Source of the DNA: Pseudomonas asplenii
Lineage (GTDB): Bacteria; Pseudomonadota; Gammaproteobacteria; Pseudomonadales; Pseudomonadaceae
Assembly (NCBI RefSeq): GCF_001293465.1
Contig: NZ_JSYZ01000009.1
Coordinates: 475,090-539,089 of the forward strand
Direction: 5' to 3'
Length of the DNA: 64,000 nt
Shown: positions 25,183 through 33,877 of the stretch, piece after piece
Numbering within the stretch: position 1 is the stretch's first letter
Layout of the letters: each line of letters starts with the position of its first letter
Notes under the pieces: model-generated
The model's input: only the letters and a program-made list of their open reading frames with translations
What the model was told of the DNA's origin: nothing
Database searches by the model: none
Position numbers and translations under genes: made by a program

Positions 25183-25459
25183 CGGCAGCCTCCCGACGGA
25201 CTTCCTGCAACTCCACGCCCAACCCCTCGCCCAGTTGCACCAGCTCGCCGCGGGCGAGCACCCGGCCGTTGGCGCGGATCTCGATCCGGTCCAGCACCGA
25301 CGGTTCCAGTTCCAGCACCTGGCCCTCGATCAACGCCGCCAGCTCGGCCAGGCTGATGCGCTGCTCATGCAGCACGAACTCCAGGTGCACGGGCAGGTGC
25401 CCCAGCGCCGTGCCGGGTTCGGCTGGTGGGGTATCGGCAGGGTTGGGTGACAGGGTCAT
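25172..25459 (-). CDS. Probable internal-start product SpaO-S (SctQ C-domain)
   Basis: In the spaO frame codon 212 is ATG, with AAGG seven bases ahead and a Pro-rich linker right after it (MTLSPNPADTPPAEPG). It would release a 95-residue SPOA domain. Salmonella SpaO, Yersinia YscQ and Shigella Spa33 all produce such an internal-start fragment that binds the full-length protein, so this arrangement is expected. It is predicted, not demonstrated here. Confidence 0.55.
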   Translation of the reverse strand: MTLSPNPADTPPAEPGTALGHLPVHLEFVLHEQRISLAELAALIEGQVLELEPSVLDRIEIRANGRVLARGELVQLGEGLGVELQEVRREAAGEQ

Positions 25460-26092
25460 GTGCAGGCCTTGTTCGATAAGGGTGAACTCGCCGACCGGCT
25501 GGTCGGCGAGCAGCCATTGCCGGGTCAACCGGCTGATTCGCAATACGTCGCCGCTGGCAAGGATGGACAGCAGGGTCGATGGCACCCGGCTGTAGCCGAG
25601 CGTCATCCGCAGGCAATGCGGCAGATGCCAGAGCCAGGGGCTGAACGGCAGCGGCTGCGGCGGTCGCGGCCCGGCGGGCAGGCGCAACAGCCACAACGAA
25701 CCCCGTGCCGTCACGAGGCGTGGCAGAGGCTGATCCCGCGCCGGCACGGTACTCACCACGACCGATGCCAACTGGGTGTAATCCAGTTCTGCCAGGCCAA
25801 CCTCCAGCGGACGCGCCAGGGCCTGGAACAACTCGACGATCCGTTCGATGGAGCACGGCGCCTTCAGCAGCGCGGGCAATGTCGGCAGCAGGCCGGCAAG
25901 CCATTCACGGGCCTCGACCAGCCCCTGCCAGCCTCCCCCCGGGCCTTCGGCGTGGAACTGCAGATAGTCGGCCCCGGGCGGCGGCACCTGCAGGTCGGCC
26001 TGGCAACCCGCCTGGCGCCAACGCTCGACCCGGTGCCGGTACGCATAATCCAGCGGGTCGAGCCGGCGCAGCCTCGGCCACCGCCCCGTCAC
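25172..26092 (-). CDS. spaO: Cytoplasmic C-ring protein SpaO (SctQ)
   Basis: 306 residues (303 in Salmonella). The N-terminal half is divergent. The C-terminal SPOA/FliN-like domain (about 230-300) has HLEFVLHEQRISLAELAALIEGQVLELE and IEIRANGRVLARGELVQLGEGLGVELQEV, a typical SctQ end. It builds the sorting platform with OrgA, OrgB and InvC. It overlaps spaN/invJ by four bases and spaP by 11. An internal ATG (residue 212) with its own ribosome binding site probably yields a second, shorter product. Confidence 0.92.
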   Translation of the reverse strand: MTGRWPRLRRLDPLDYAYRHRVERWRQAGCQADLQVPPPGADYLQFHAEGPGGGWQGLVEAREWLAGLLPTLPALLKAPCSIERIVELFQALARPLEVGLAELDYTQLASVVVSTVPARDQPLPRLVTARGSLWLLRLPAGPRPPQPLPFSPWLWHLPHCLRMTLGYSRVPSTLLSILASGDVLRISRLTRQWLLADQPVGEFTLIEQGLHMTLSPNPADTPPAEPGTALGHLPVHLEFVLHEQRISLAELAALIEGQVLELEPSVLDRIEIRANGRVLARGELVQLGEGLGVELQEVRREAAGEQ

Positions 26093-26913
26093 GCCGAGCG
26101 AGCCTGGTCATTTTCGGCCACACCGCCCAGCCGCCAGCCTGGCTGCCCGGCCTGCTCGAAGTGCCCCCTGAGCTGTTCGAACACCCGCCGGTCGGTCGCG
26201 CGGATCAACAACCCGGCTTCTCCGGTTTCGTCCCGGCTGACCAGCACCTGCCCCTGGGCACGTTCATTGTGGAAAGGCACCTGAAGTAAATCGCCACTCG
26301 CCTCATCGTCCTGTTCGCGCGACTCCGGCGCGGCGTCCTCATGCTGCCCGGACATCGCCGTCCGTTCGTCAGCCGCGCCCTCGAAAAATGCCTGGGCCAA
26401 CGGGACCGGAGTCTCCGGGCGCACCTGCGCCACACCCTGGGAGAGCTCGGCAGCCACCCGCAGGACAGCCTCCTCCTGCGCGATCTCTGCCGCTGCCAGG
26501 TGCTCTTCGGCCGCCTTCACCGGACGCTCTTCGACCGCTACGCCCTGCACCGGGGCGGCCAGCCCGTCACGAGGCGCACCCTCGATCCGGACAACCTCCC
26601 TCTCCCCACCGGGCACGCCTTCATCGCCCAGCCCGGCGCCGCTCGGCAGCACAGCCATCTCTGCGACTTTCCGTATACCCACCCCCTCTGCCGACCGGTC
26701 GCCCAGATCCGCAGGCTGACCGGCCGCCGCCATCGACAACGCGCCCGGACGGCGTGCCAGCCTCGGCTCAAGCACCGCCAGCAACAGGGCCACCCCTTCG
26801 GGTATCGCCTCCTCATCGAGAGGCTCCCTGTCCGGGTCGATCCGTCCCGGCCATTCGAGCCCCTCGCCCGTGACAGGCTCGATCACAGGCAATACGGGGA
26901 AAATGCTGTTCAT
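26089..26913 (-). CDS. invJ: Needle-length regulator InvJ/SpaN (SctP)
   Basis: 274 residues, Pro/Glu/Ala-rich and probably largely unfolded for the first 190. The C-terminal part (about 205-274, DDEASGDLLQVPFHNERAQGQVLVSRDETGEAGLLIRATDRRVFEQLRGHFEQAG) is the conserved T3S4-type domain that acts on SpaS to switch substrates. It controls needle length and is itself secreted early. It is the usual gene between invI and spaO, with four-base overlaps at both ends. Confidence 0.83.
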   Translation of the reverse strand: MNSIFPVLPVIEPVTGEGLEWPGRIDPDREPLDEEAIPEGVALLLAVLEPRLARRPGALSMAAAGQPADLGDRSAEGVGIRKVAEMAVLPSGAGLGDEGVPGGEREVVRIEGAPRDGLAAPVQGVAVEERPVKAAEEHLAAAEIAQEEAVLRVAAELSQGVAQVRPETPVPLAQAFFEGAADERTAMSGQHEDAAPESREQDDEASGDLLQVPFHNERAQGQVLVSRDETGEAGLLIRATDRRVFEQLRGHFEQAGQPGWRLGGVAENDQARSA

Positions 26914-27365
26914 CGTCTGCTTCCCATCAGTTCATCGACTTCCGCTTCATCGCGACGCAACCGCTCCAGTTGCAACTCACGACTCAAGCGCCGCCGCACC
27001 ACGGCGTACTTCGACTGCCTGCGCCGTATCAGCTCCAGCGCCTGCTGGCCTTGCCGTATCTGCCCGTCGAGCTGCGCGTGTTGCTCGTGCAGCGGCCGAC
27101 GCTCCAGTGCCAGGAGCTGGATCTGCCGGCGAATCACCGCCTGGCGCCGCAGCGTCTCGCGCAGCTGCCAGGGGTCGAGCACGCAGTTGTCGGCACGATG
27201 ACTGTCGAGCAGTGCCCGCAACGACACCTCCTGCTCCTCCAGCGCCGCCCCTTCGCGCAGCAACTGTGCCCGACGCTGGCGCAGGCGCAGCAACGCGATC
27301 TCTTCCCGGCGCAGGCGCCAGGTCGTGAAGCCGAGCAGGCGGTCGATATCAGCCAATGAGCTCAT
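26910..27365 (-). CDS. invI: ATPase stalk protein InvI/SpaM (SctO)
   Basis: 151 residues (147 in Salmonella InvI). It is almost wholly coiled coil, Arg/Glu/Leu-rich ([29 protein letters not shown]... [20 protein letters not shown]), like the FliJ/SctO stalk that sits in the centre of the InvC hexamer. The ATG at 27365 overlaps the invC end by 17 bases; the frame upstream of it is the antiparallel part of invC and is not coding. Confidence 0.85.
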   Translation of the reverse strand: MSSLADIDRLLGFTTWRLRREEIALLRLRQRRAQLLREGAALEEQEVSLRALLDSHRADNCVLDPWQLRETLRRQAVIRRQIQLLALERRPLHEQHAQLDGQIRQGQQALELIRRRQSKYAVVRRRLSRELQLERLRRDEAEVDELMGSRR

Positions 27366-28632
27366 GCAGGCTCCGCAGGGTTTCGTCCGCTCGGCTCGGC
27401 TGATCGGCGGCCTGGCGCAACCAGGCGTACAGGTCGTCGCGGCAGGCCATGGCCTGATCATTGGCCGCGTCGGCTCCCGGGCTGTACTCGCCCAGATCGA
27501 GGAACACCTGCAACGCCTCCAGGCGCGCCAGCACATCGCGGGTCGCGATCGCCAGGCGCCGGGTCGCTTCATCGGTTACCTGCAGCGCCACCCGGCTGGT
27601 ACTGCGCAGCACATCGATCGCCGGGAAATGGCCCTTGGCGGCCAGGCTGCGGCTCAGATAGATATGCCCATCGAGGATCGAGCGGATCTCCTCGGCGATG
27701 GGGTCCGGTTCATCGTCACTTTCCAGCAGCACCGTGTAGTACGCGGTGATGCTGCCCTGCGCCGTGTGCCCGGGACGTTCGAGCAGGCGCGGCAAGGCAT
27801 CGAACACCGAAGCCGGATAGCCGCGCCGCGCCGGCAGCTCGCCGGCTGCCAGGGCCAGGTCACGCCGGGCGCGGGCATAGCGGGTCAGCGAGTCGAGCAG
27901 CAGCACCACGCAGTGCCCCTGGTCGCGAAAGTATTCGGCGACCGCGGTCGCCTGCAGGGCCGCGTTGCAGCGGTCCACCGAGGACAGGTCGGAGGTCGCG
28001 TAGACCACTACGCAACGCGCCCGCCTGGGACTGTGGCGCAGGTGCTCGATGAACTCGGTCACCTCACGCCCACGCTCGCCGATCAGGCCGATGACGAACA
28101 CGTCGGCCTCGGCATGGCTGATCAGCATGTTGATCAGCGTGGTCTTGCCCGAACCGGCCGCGGCGAAGATCCCCATGCGCTGGCCGACCCCGCAGGTCAG
28201 CAGGCCGTCGATCGCGCGGACACCGGTGATCAGCGGCGCGCTCACCGGCCGCCGCTGCCGGTAGGACGGCGGGTCGGCATCCACCGGGTAATCCTCGCCG
28301 GCGAACCCCGCCGCCGGGGCCAGGCGCTCGACGATGGCACCGCGGGCATCGAGCACGCTGCCGAGCATCCCGGCACTGCAATACAGGCGCAGGGTCGAAC
28401 CGGTCGGCACGATCATCGACTCGCGGGACAGCCCGCGCGCCTCGCCGAGCAGGCTGAGCACCACCACGTCGGGCTTGAAGCCGATCACCTGGGCCCGGGC
28501 CAGCAGCCCGGTCGAGGCCCAGTGCCGACGGACCTCGCAGACCTCGCCGATGGACACCCCATGCAACGCCGCCTCGATCAGCGGACCGCTCAGGCGCCGC
28601 GGGTGCGCACCGCGGCGTTCGAGGCGCAGCAT
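27349..28632 (-). CDS. invC: Type III secretion ATPase InvC/SpaL (SctN)
   Basis: 427 residues (431 in Salmonella). The P-loop is [12 protein letters not shown] with Lys163, followed by GERGREV (186-192) and the Walker B stretch [17 protein letters not shown] with Asp247. The C-terminal helical bundle binds chaperone-effector complexes. Hydrolysis of ATP by the hexamer unfolds and releases substrates. The ATG at 28632 lies two bases after the invB stop codon; the codons upstream in this frame are open but fall inside invB. Confidence 0.97.
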   Translation of the reverse strand: MLRLERRGAHPRRLSGPLIEAALHGVSIGEVCEVRRHWASTGLLARAQVIGFKPDVVVLSLLGEARGLSRESMIVPTGSTLRLYCSAGMLGSVLDARGAIVERLAPAAGFAGEDYPVDADPPSYRQRRPVSAPLITGVRAIDGLLTCGVGQRMGIFAAAGSGKTTLINMLISHAEADVFVIGLIGERGREVTEFIEHLRHSPRRARCVVVYATSDLSSVDRCNAALQATAVAEYFRDQGHCVVLLLDSLTRYARARRDLALAAGELPARRGYPASVFDALPRLLERPGHTAQGSITAYYTVLLESDDEPDPIAEEIRSILDGHIYLSRSLAAKGHFPAIDVLRSTSRVALQVTDEATRRLAIATRDVLARLEALQVFLDLGEYSPGADAANDQAMACRDDLYAWLRQAADQPSRADETLRSLHELIG

Positions 28633-28634
28633 GC

Positions 28635-29042
28635 TCACTGGCGAATGATGCGGCATAGTTCCTCGGTGTCCTGCATGAACCCGTCGATCGCCTCGGCAAA
28701 GGACTGGTCGCTGGCCAGCGCCGGCTCGCCGAGCATCAGTCGCACCTCGAACTGCCCGTCGGCCTCGAACAGTTGCAATTGCCCGGTGCGGGCATCGGCG
28801 TTACCCCGCAACAGATAACGCAGCAGCGCTTCGGCACTGTAGGCGAAGGCCGCGGGGCTCATCTGCGCCAGCACGCTCCACAGCCAGACGTCGCCATCGA
28901 TGACGTCGACGCGGATGTTGGGCTGCTCCTTCATTTCCAGTTCGATGGTGCTGTGGCCGTCGAAACTTCCCAGTTGCGCAGCGGTGCACCCGCTGTACAA
29001 CAGAGCGGCCCGCAGGCGTTCGGCGATGTCCATATTCTGCAT
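28635..29042 (-). CDS. invB: Effector chaperone InvB/Spa15-like (class IB)
   Basis: 135 residues, the same length as Salmonella InvB. The start [25 protein letters not shown] and acidic core with [24 protein letters not shown] match the InvB/Spa15 fold. This chaperone handles several effectors in SPI-1 (SipA, SopE, SopA). None of them is near it here, so its clients must be encoded elsewhere or be unknown proteins. ATG at 29042 has AAGGA eight bases upstream. Confidence 0.87.
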   Translation of the reverse strand: MQNMDIAERLRAALLYSGCTAAQLGSFDGHSTIELEMKEQPNIRVDVIDGDVWLWSVLAQMSPAAFAYSAEALLRYLLRGNADARTGQLQLFEADGQFEVRLMLGEPALASDQSFAEAIDGFMQDTEELCRIIRQ

Positions 29043-29054
29043 GGGTACTTTCCT

Positions 29055-31109
29055 TCAGAGGGTTTTGATGACATTGACGGAGATGGTTTCGCTGATCTCG
29101 CCGAACGACATGACGTCCAGCTCGCGAAATCGTCCTTCGACCAGTTTCTTGACATAGCGCCGCACATCCACCGAGCAGAGCAGCACCAGGTCCTTCTGCG
29201 GCACGTGCAGGCCTTCCAGGCCCAGGCTCAGCCGATCGATCAGGTCCTCGGACTGCGCCGGCTCCAGGTTGAGAAAGCTGCCGCTGGAGGTCTGGCGGAT
29301 GCCATGGCGCACCACGTCCTCGAACTCCGGCGACAGCAGCAGCACGCGCAGGTCGTTGCCATGGGCGAACTTGTTGCTGATGTAGCGCCCCAGGCCGCCA
29401 CGCACGTGCTCGACCAGGGTGATGCTGTCCTTCTCCCGGGAGGCCCAGTGGGCCAGGGATTCGAGAATCAGCTTGAGGTTGCGCACGGAGATCCGCTCGC
29501 CGACCAGGCGCTGGAGGATCTCGGCGATCTTCTGCACGGTGACGTGGCGATAGACCTCCTTGAGCAGGTCCGGGTAGCGCCCCTCCATTTCGTCGAGCAG
29601 CGCCTTGGTTTCCTGCACGCCGAAGAACTCGTTAATGTTGCGCGCCAGCAGGGTCACCAGGCAGCGGTAGCATTCGTCATGGGCGGCACGCAGCCGATAG
29701 CCCAGCTCCGTCGCGGTGGTCCTGCCCGCGGCGGCGATCCAGATGCTTTCCAGGTTGTTGCTGTCGCGCCCGCGCACCAGCGGCAGGCCCATGGCGGCCA
29801 GTTCCGGCGAATAGTCGAGGACCCGCCAGTGATCGAAATGAATGTCGAACTGGTCGGCGCGCACCTCGTTGATCAGCACCGCCACCTGGTGGTCGGGCAG
29901 CACTTCGGAGGCCCGTAGCTGCGGCAACGGGATCTTCAGGCCGTAGTCGACGAAGAACTGGCTGCGAAAGCGCTCGGCGAGCCTGGCCGCACGCAACTCG
30001 GCCAGCCGCGCCGAGGGCACCAGCAGGATCAGCGCCACCGTCTCGGTAGCGATTTCATCGACGCTGTCCAGCAGCCCCAGTTCTCCGTCAGCCGGCGCTT
30101 CGACCGGCGCCTGCGCCTCGCTCTGCCGGCTCTCGCCCGAGGCGAGGCGCGACTGGCGCCAGCGCAGGAACACCACCAGCGCCAGCAGTGCGGCAATCAC
30201 CACGAAGGTCGCCAGCGGAAAGCCCGGCAGCAGCCCGACGGCCACCGCCAGCAGGGCGGTGACGCCGACCACGAACGGGTTGGCGAACATCTGCGTGAGC
30301 ATGTTGCGCCCCAGGTTGGCCTCGTCACCGTTGACCCGGGTGACGATGAAGCCGGCGCCGATAGCGATCAGCAGCGCCGGGATCTGCGCCACCAGGCCGT
30401 CGCCGATGGTCAGCAGGGTGTAGATCGACAACGCCGCGCCGAAGTCCATCCCCTGTTGGCCGACGCCGATGGCGATGCCGCCGAGAAAGTTGACGAAGAT
30501 GATGATGATCCCGGCAATCGCGTCGCCCTTGATGAACTTCATCGCCCCGTCGAAGGAGCCGTAGAGCTGGCTCTCGCGCTCCAGCACGTTGCGCTTGTCG
30601 CGCGCCTGGTCGGCGTCGATGGCGCCGGCCTTGAGGTCGCCGTCGATGCTCATCTGCTTGCCCGGCATGCCGTCCAGGGAAAACCGCGCCGCCACCTCGG
30701 CCACCCGCTCCGAACCCTTGGTGATGACGATGAACTGTACGACAGTGACGATCGCGAAGATCACGAAACCCACCACCAGGTTGTCGCCGATCACGAACTC
30801 GCCGAACGAGGCGATGATCTCGCCGGCATCCGCCTGGGTCAGGATCAGCCGGCTGGTGCTGATCGACAGCGCCAGGCGGAACAGCGTGGTCAGCAGCAAC
30901 AGGGCCGGAAAGGTGGAGAAGCCGAGGATTCGTTCGATGTAGAACGAGCCCATGAAGATCAGCAGGGAAATGACGATGTTCAGGCCGATCAGGAAGTCCA
31001 CCAGCGGCGTCGGCAGGGGAATGATCAGCATCGCGATGATCATCACCATCAGCGACAGGATCAGCAGTTCGGGGCGGGCCGAAACCGCGCGCAGGAATCG
31101 ATCGGGCAT
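29055..31109 (-). CDS. invA: Export-gate protein InvA/MxiA (SctV)
   Basis: 684 residues (685 in Salmonella). The N-terminal half has seven or eight hydrophobic segments with the FHIPEP family motifs (IIPLPTPLVDFLIGLNI, GFSTFPALLLLTTLFRLALSISTSRLIL, RFSLDGMPGKQMSID, IVIFVNFLGG-like). The cytoplasmic nonamer-forming domain follows from about 350. This ring lies under the gate and receives substrates. The gene is six bases from invE and 12 from invB. Confidence 0.97.
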   Translation of the reverse strand: MPDRFLRAVSARPELLILSLMVMIIAMLIIPLPTPLVDFLIGLNIVISLLIFMGSFYIERILGFSTFPALLLLTTLFRLALSISTSRLILTQADAGEIIASFGEFVIGDNLVVGFVIFAIVTVVQFIVITKGSERVAEVAARFSLDGMPGKQMSIDGDLKAGAIDADQARDKRNVLERESQLYGSFDGAMKFIKGDAIAGIIIIFVNFLGGIAIGVGQQGMDFGAALSIYTLLTIGDGLVAQIPALLIAIGAGFIVTRVNGDEANLGRNMLTQMFANPFVVGVTALLAVAVGLLPGFPLATFVVIAALLALVVFLRWRQSRLASGESRQSEAQAPVEAPADGELGLLDSVDEIATETVALILLVPSARLAELRAARLAERFRSQFFVDYGLKIPLPQLRASEVLPDHQVAVLINEVRADQFDIHFDHWRVLDYSPELAAMGLPLVRGRDSNNLESIWIAAAGRTTATELGYRLRAAHDECYRCLVTLLARNINEFFGVQETKALLDEMEGRYPDLLKEVYRHVTVQKIAEILQRLVGERISVRNLKLILESLAHWASREKDSITLVEHVRGGLGRYISNKFAHGNDLRVLLLSPEFEDVVRHGIRQTSSGSFLNLEPAQSEDLIDRLSLGLEGLHVPQKDLVLLCSVDVRRYVKKLVEGRFRELDVMSFGEISETISVNVIKTL

Positions 31110-31115
31110 GGCCGG

Positions 31116-32228
31116 CTAGTTTCCAGTCTCGTCGAAAGGCCGGACGCCACGCCGCCGTTCGACCTGCTCATGGCCCAGGACGACATCGGCCAGGGCCAGG
31201 AACTGCTCGGCCAGTCGTGCCAGGGCGTCCTCGTCGGCGAACAGTTCGTGGGGCAGTCGCAGACAGGCCCGCCGCAGCACCTGCAGCAATGCCGAGCGCT
31301 CCCGGTACAGCGTCAGCAACACCCGTTCACCGAGCACCCCCGACAACAGTTGGTCGAGTTCGCCGGGGTGCCTGAGCACGCCGAAGAAAAACACCAGCCA
31401 GTCGGCCTCCTCGTCATTGCAGCGACACACCCGTTCGTCGCCCAGCACGCTGGCGACAAACGTGGCATCGGCCGAACGCAGGCGTTTCAGGTCGGTGAGC
31501 CGGGCCAGCAGGGGACCGAACTCCTGACGCGAGCAACTGGGGTCCTGGGCGGCGATGTCCGTCAGCAGGGCCGCCTCGATGAAGGCCAGTACCGTGACCC
31601 GCCGCCCGGCGCCGAACAGGGCCACCCAGTCTTCGTAGCAGGTGACCGCGCCGGCTTCGCTCTCCAGGTAGTCCCGGTAGGCTTCACGCAACAGCCCCGC
31701 GCGCAGTTCCATCACCCGGCCAAACAAACGGGCTTTCAGGGCGCTGTTGATGCCGGCCTTGAGCCGCCGGGGCGAGGCCTGGGCCACCACCGTTTCGAGC
31801 AGCTGTTCCAGGCGCTGGCGCGTCGCGGCCTGCAGCCTGCTGCGGCGCAGCAGTTCGCGCAGCACCAGCACCAGGTCGCTGTCATCGGGAAACAACCCGC
31901 GGGCCGCCTGCAACAGCCACTCGACCGGCTTGTCCGTGGCCTTGGCCAGGGCCAGTACCTGCCGGGCCTTGGGCTGCACATCTTCGTCGAGAACCGCCTC
32001 GAAACTGTCCGGCCGGCTTTCGGCCTTGAGTTCGAAATGTCGGCGCTGGCGAAAGCCGGCCAGGGCCGCCGACATGTCGTCGCTCTTCTCGATGAAGCGC
32101 TGCAACAGTGCCACCGGATCCGCCTCCGCATCGCTCGGTTCGGCATCGGGTTGGGCCTGGGCATCCTGCCGGGCGGCATCGAGGCGGGCGAGCAGGGCCC
32201 GGCTCGAAACGGAATGGATCGAGACCAT
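31116..32228 (-). CDS. invE: Gatekeeper protein InvE/MxiC (SctW)
   Basis: 370 residues (372 in Salmonella InvE). It is all-helical. An N-terminal segment carries a probable chaperone-binding part and is followed by the SepL/TyeA/HrpJ-type helical bundle (about 80-350, with LREAYRDYLESEAGAVTCYEDWVALFGAGRR and DWLVFFFGVLRHPGELDQLL). Gatekeepers hold back effectors until the tip and translocators are in place. Its ATG overlaps the invG stop (TGATG). Confidence 0.9.
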   Translation of the reverse strand: MVSIHSVSSRALLARLDAARQDAQAQPDAEPSDAEADPVALLQRFIEKSDDMSAALAGFRQRRHFELKAESRPDSFEAVLDEDVQPKARQVLALAKATDKPVEWLLQAARGLFPDDSDLVLVLRELLRRSRLQAATRQRLEQLLETVVAQASPRRLKAGINSALKARLFGRVMELRAGLLREAYRDYLESEAGAVTCYEDWVALFGAGRRVTVLAFIEAALLTDIAAQDPSCSRQEFGPLLARLTDLKRLRSADATFVASVLGDERVCRCNDEEADWLVFFFGVLRHPGELDQLLSGVLGERVLLTLYRERSALLQVLRRACLRLPHELFADEDALARLAEQFLALADVVLGHEQVERRRGVRPFDETGN

Positions 32229-33877
32229 CAGCCGTCCACCGCCCGCATGAAGGCCCGGCGCACCATTTCCTGCTGTTCGACGCTCATCAGGCCCTTGCCC
32301 AGGTCCTGGGTGCTGGCCTGCAAGGCGCCGAGAATTTCCCGGGGCTGGATCAGGAACACCCGGGCGGTGTTCGCCGAACTGTCGACCCGGTAACGGAACA
32401 GCCCGCCAATCAGCGGGATCGAACCGAGCAACGGAATACGGGCGACCTGTTCGCGGTAATCGTCACGGGTGAAACCACCGACCAGCAGGCTCTTGCCCTG
32501 GGGCACCCGGGCAACCGTATTGATCCGGGTGCGCCCGACCACCGGCAACGCGCCAGCGTCGCCCGCGCTGCGCTCGACCTCGCTACCGTCCTCGATGTTC
32601 AGCGACATCTCGATTTCATCGGCGATGGCAAAGCGCGGCAGCACGCTGACCAGGGTCCCGTAGGTCACGCTCTGCAGATCGACACTGCGTTCGCCGAGCA
32701 GTTGGGTATAGAAGGTGCGGTTGTTGTCGAACAGCGCCGGTACGTTCTCCTGGGTCAGGATCACCGGCCGCGCCACCACATTGGCGCGGTTCTTCCGGGC
32801 CAGGGCCAGGATCCGGGCCATGAAGGAAACGCCATCCAGGGTGGTCACAGAACCGGCATTGAGCGACACCTGCAGTTGCGAGCCGACCTTGATCCCGCCT
32901 TGCCAGCTCACGCCGAGCTGGTTCAGTTCGTCCTGGTTCAGGTCGATGATCCACAGCGACAGCTCGACATGGCGCTTGGGCACATCCAGCGCCGCCACCA
33001 GGTTCTCGATGAAGCGCACCTGCTCGGGCAGCCCCTTGACCAGCAGGCTGTTGGTATCCGGGTAGGCCACCACCCGGATATTGCCGGCGGCGGCCTCCCG
33101 CGCCAGCACCCGGGGTGCGGTGGGGTCCTCCGGGGAAATCGGCGTCGCCAGCCCTTCCAGGGGAAACTGCGGCATGCGCAACGGGCTGCCGCCCACGGTC
33201 TTGACTTCGACCTGGGGCTCGACGCCGCCCGGCTCGCCCTTGAGCAGGCTCTCGATCACCGTGGCCATGCCGGGAATCGACACCTTGCGGTCGCGCTGTT
33301 CGTACTCGCGATCGCCGACGAAGGTATTGAGCAGATGGATCACGCCGATCCGCTGCTGGCCGAGCAGCAGTTCCGAAGGCCGGTTGTCCATCAGTTGCGC
33401 CGCCTGCATGACCAGGTCGACATAGATCGGCGGACCGGACACATAGAAGGTCCGGCGCCCGTCGTTGCGCAACGGATAGCGCGCATCCTCGAGGCCCGAC
33501 TGGCGCAGGAACTGCTTGAGGGTATCGACGCTGATCACTCGCAGTGCCACCACCGAGCTTTTCACCTCGGCGGCGTCATACAGGTAGATGGCCTGGCCGT
33601 CGCTGTACCAGATCAGCCCCAGTTGGGCGACGATGCGGTCGAAGGTCTGGCGGGCCGAGTGCAGCGGGAATTCGCCACTGATGCGCTTGCCGGCGGCCGC
33701 CTTGCTGACGATGATCGGTTTGCCCAACGGCGCCGACAGCGCGGAAAAAAAACTGCGCAGGCCCTCTTCGCGGGCCACGTAGTCGCCACTCCCGGCGGGC
33801 GCGGCACTGACGCTCCAGCACAGCGGGCAGAACAGCAGCCAGGCACCGAGCCAGCGTCGCAACGTCCGCGCTGTCAA
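32228..33877 (-). CDS. invG: Outer-membrane secretin InvG (SctC)
   Basis: 549 residues (562 in Salmonella). The signal peptide is MTARTLRRWLGAWLLFCPLCWSVSAA. The N0-N1-N3 domains (about 35-300) lead to the secretin channel core (about 330-530: ARILALARKNRANVVARPVILTQENVPALFDNNRTFYT, GTLVSVLPRF, VPQGKSLLVGGFTRDDYRE, IPLLGSIPLIGGLFRY). The start is TTG at 33877, overlapping the invF stop and with GGAG eight bases ahead; a longer open frame runs through invF but is not coding. No pilotin gene (invH) is in the locus. Confidence 0.93.
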   Translation of the reverse strand: MTARTLRRWLGAWLLFCPLCWSVSAAPAGSGDYVAREEGLRSFFSALSAPLGKPIIVSKAAAGKRISGEFPLHSARQTFDRIVAQLGLIWYSDGQAIYLYDAAEVKSSVVALRVISVDTLKQFLRQSGLEDARYPLRNDGRRTFYVSGPPIYVDLVMQAAQLMDNRPSELLLGQQRIGVIHLLNTFVGDREYEQRDRKVSIPGMATVIESLLKGEPGGVEPQVEVKTVGGSPLRMPQFPLEGLATPISPEDPTAPRVLAREAAAGNIRVVAYPDTNSLLVKGLPEQVRFIENLVAALDVPKRHVELSLWIIDLNQDELNQLGVSWQGGIKVGSQLQVSLNAGSVTTLDGVSFMARILALARKNRANVVARPVILTQENVPALFDNNRTFYTQLLGERSVDLQSVTYGTLVSVLPRFAIADEIEMSLNIEDGSEVERSAGDAGALPVVGRTRINTVARVPQGKSLLVGGFTRDDYREQVARIPLLGSIPLIGGLFRYRVDSSANTARVFLIQPREILGALQASTQDLGKGLMSVEQQEMVRRAFMRAVDG

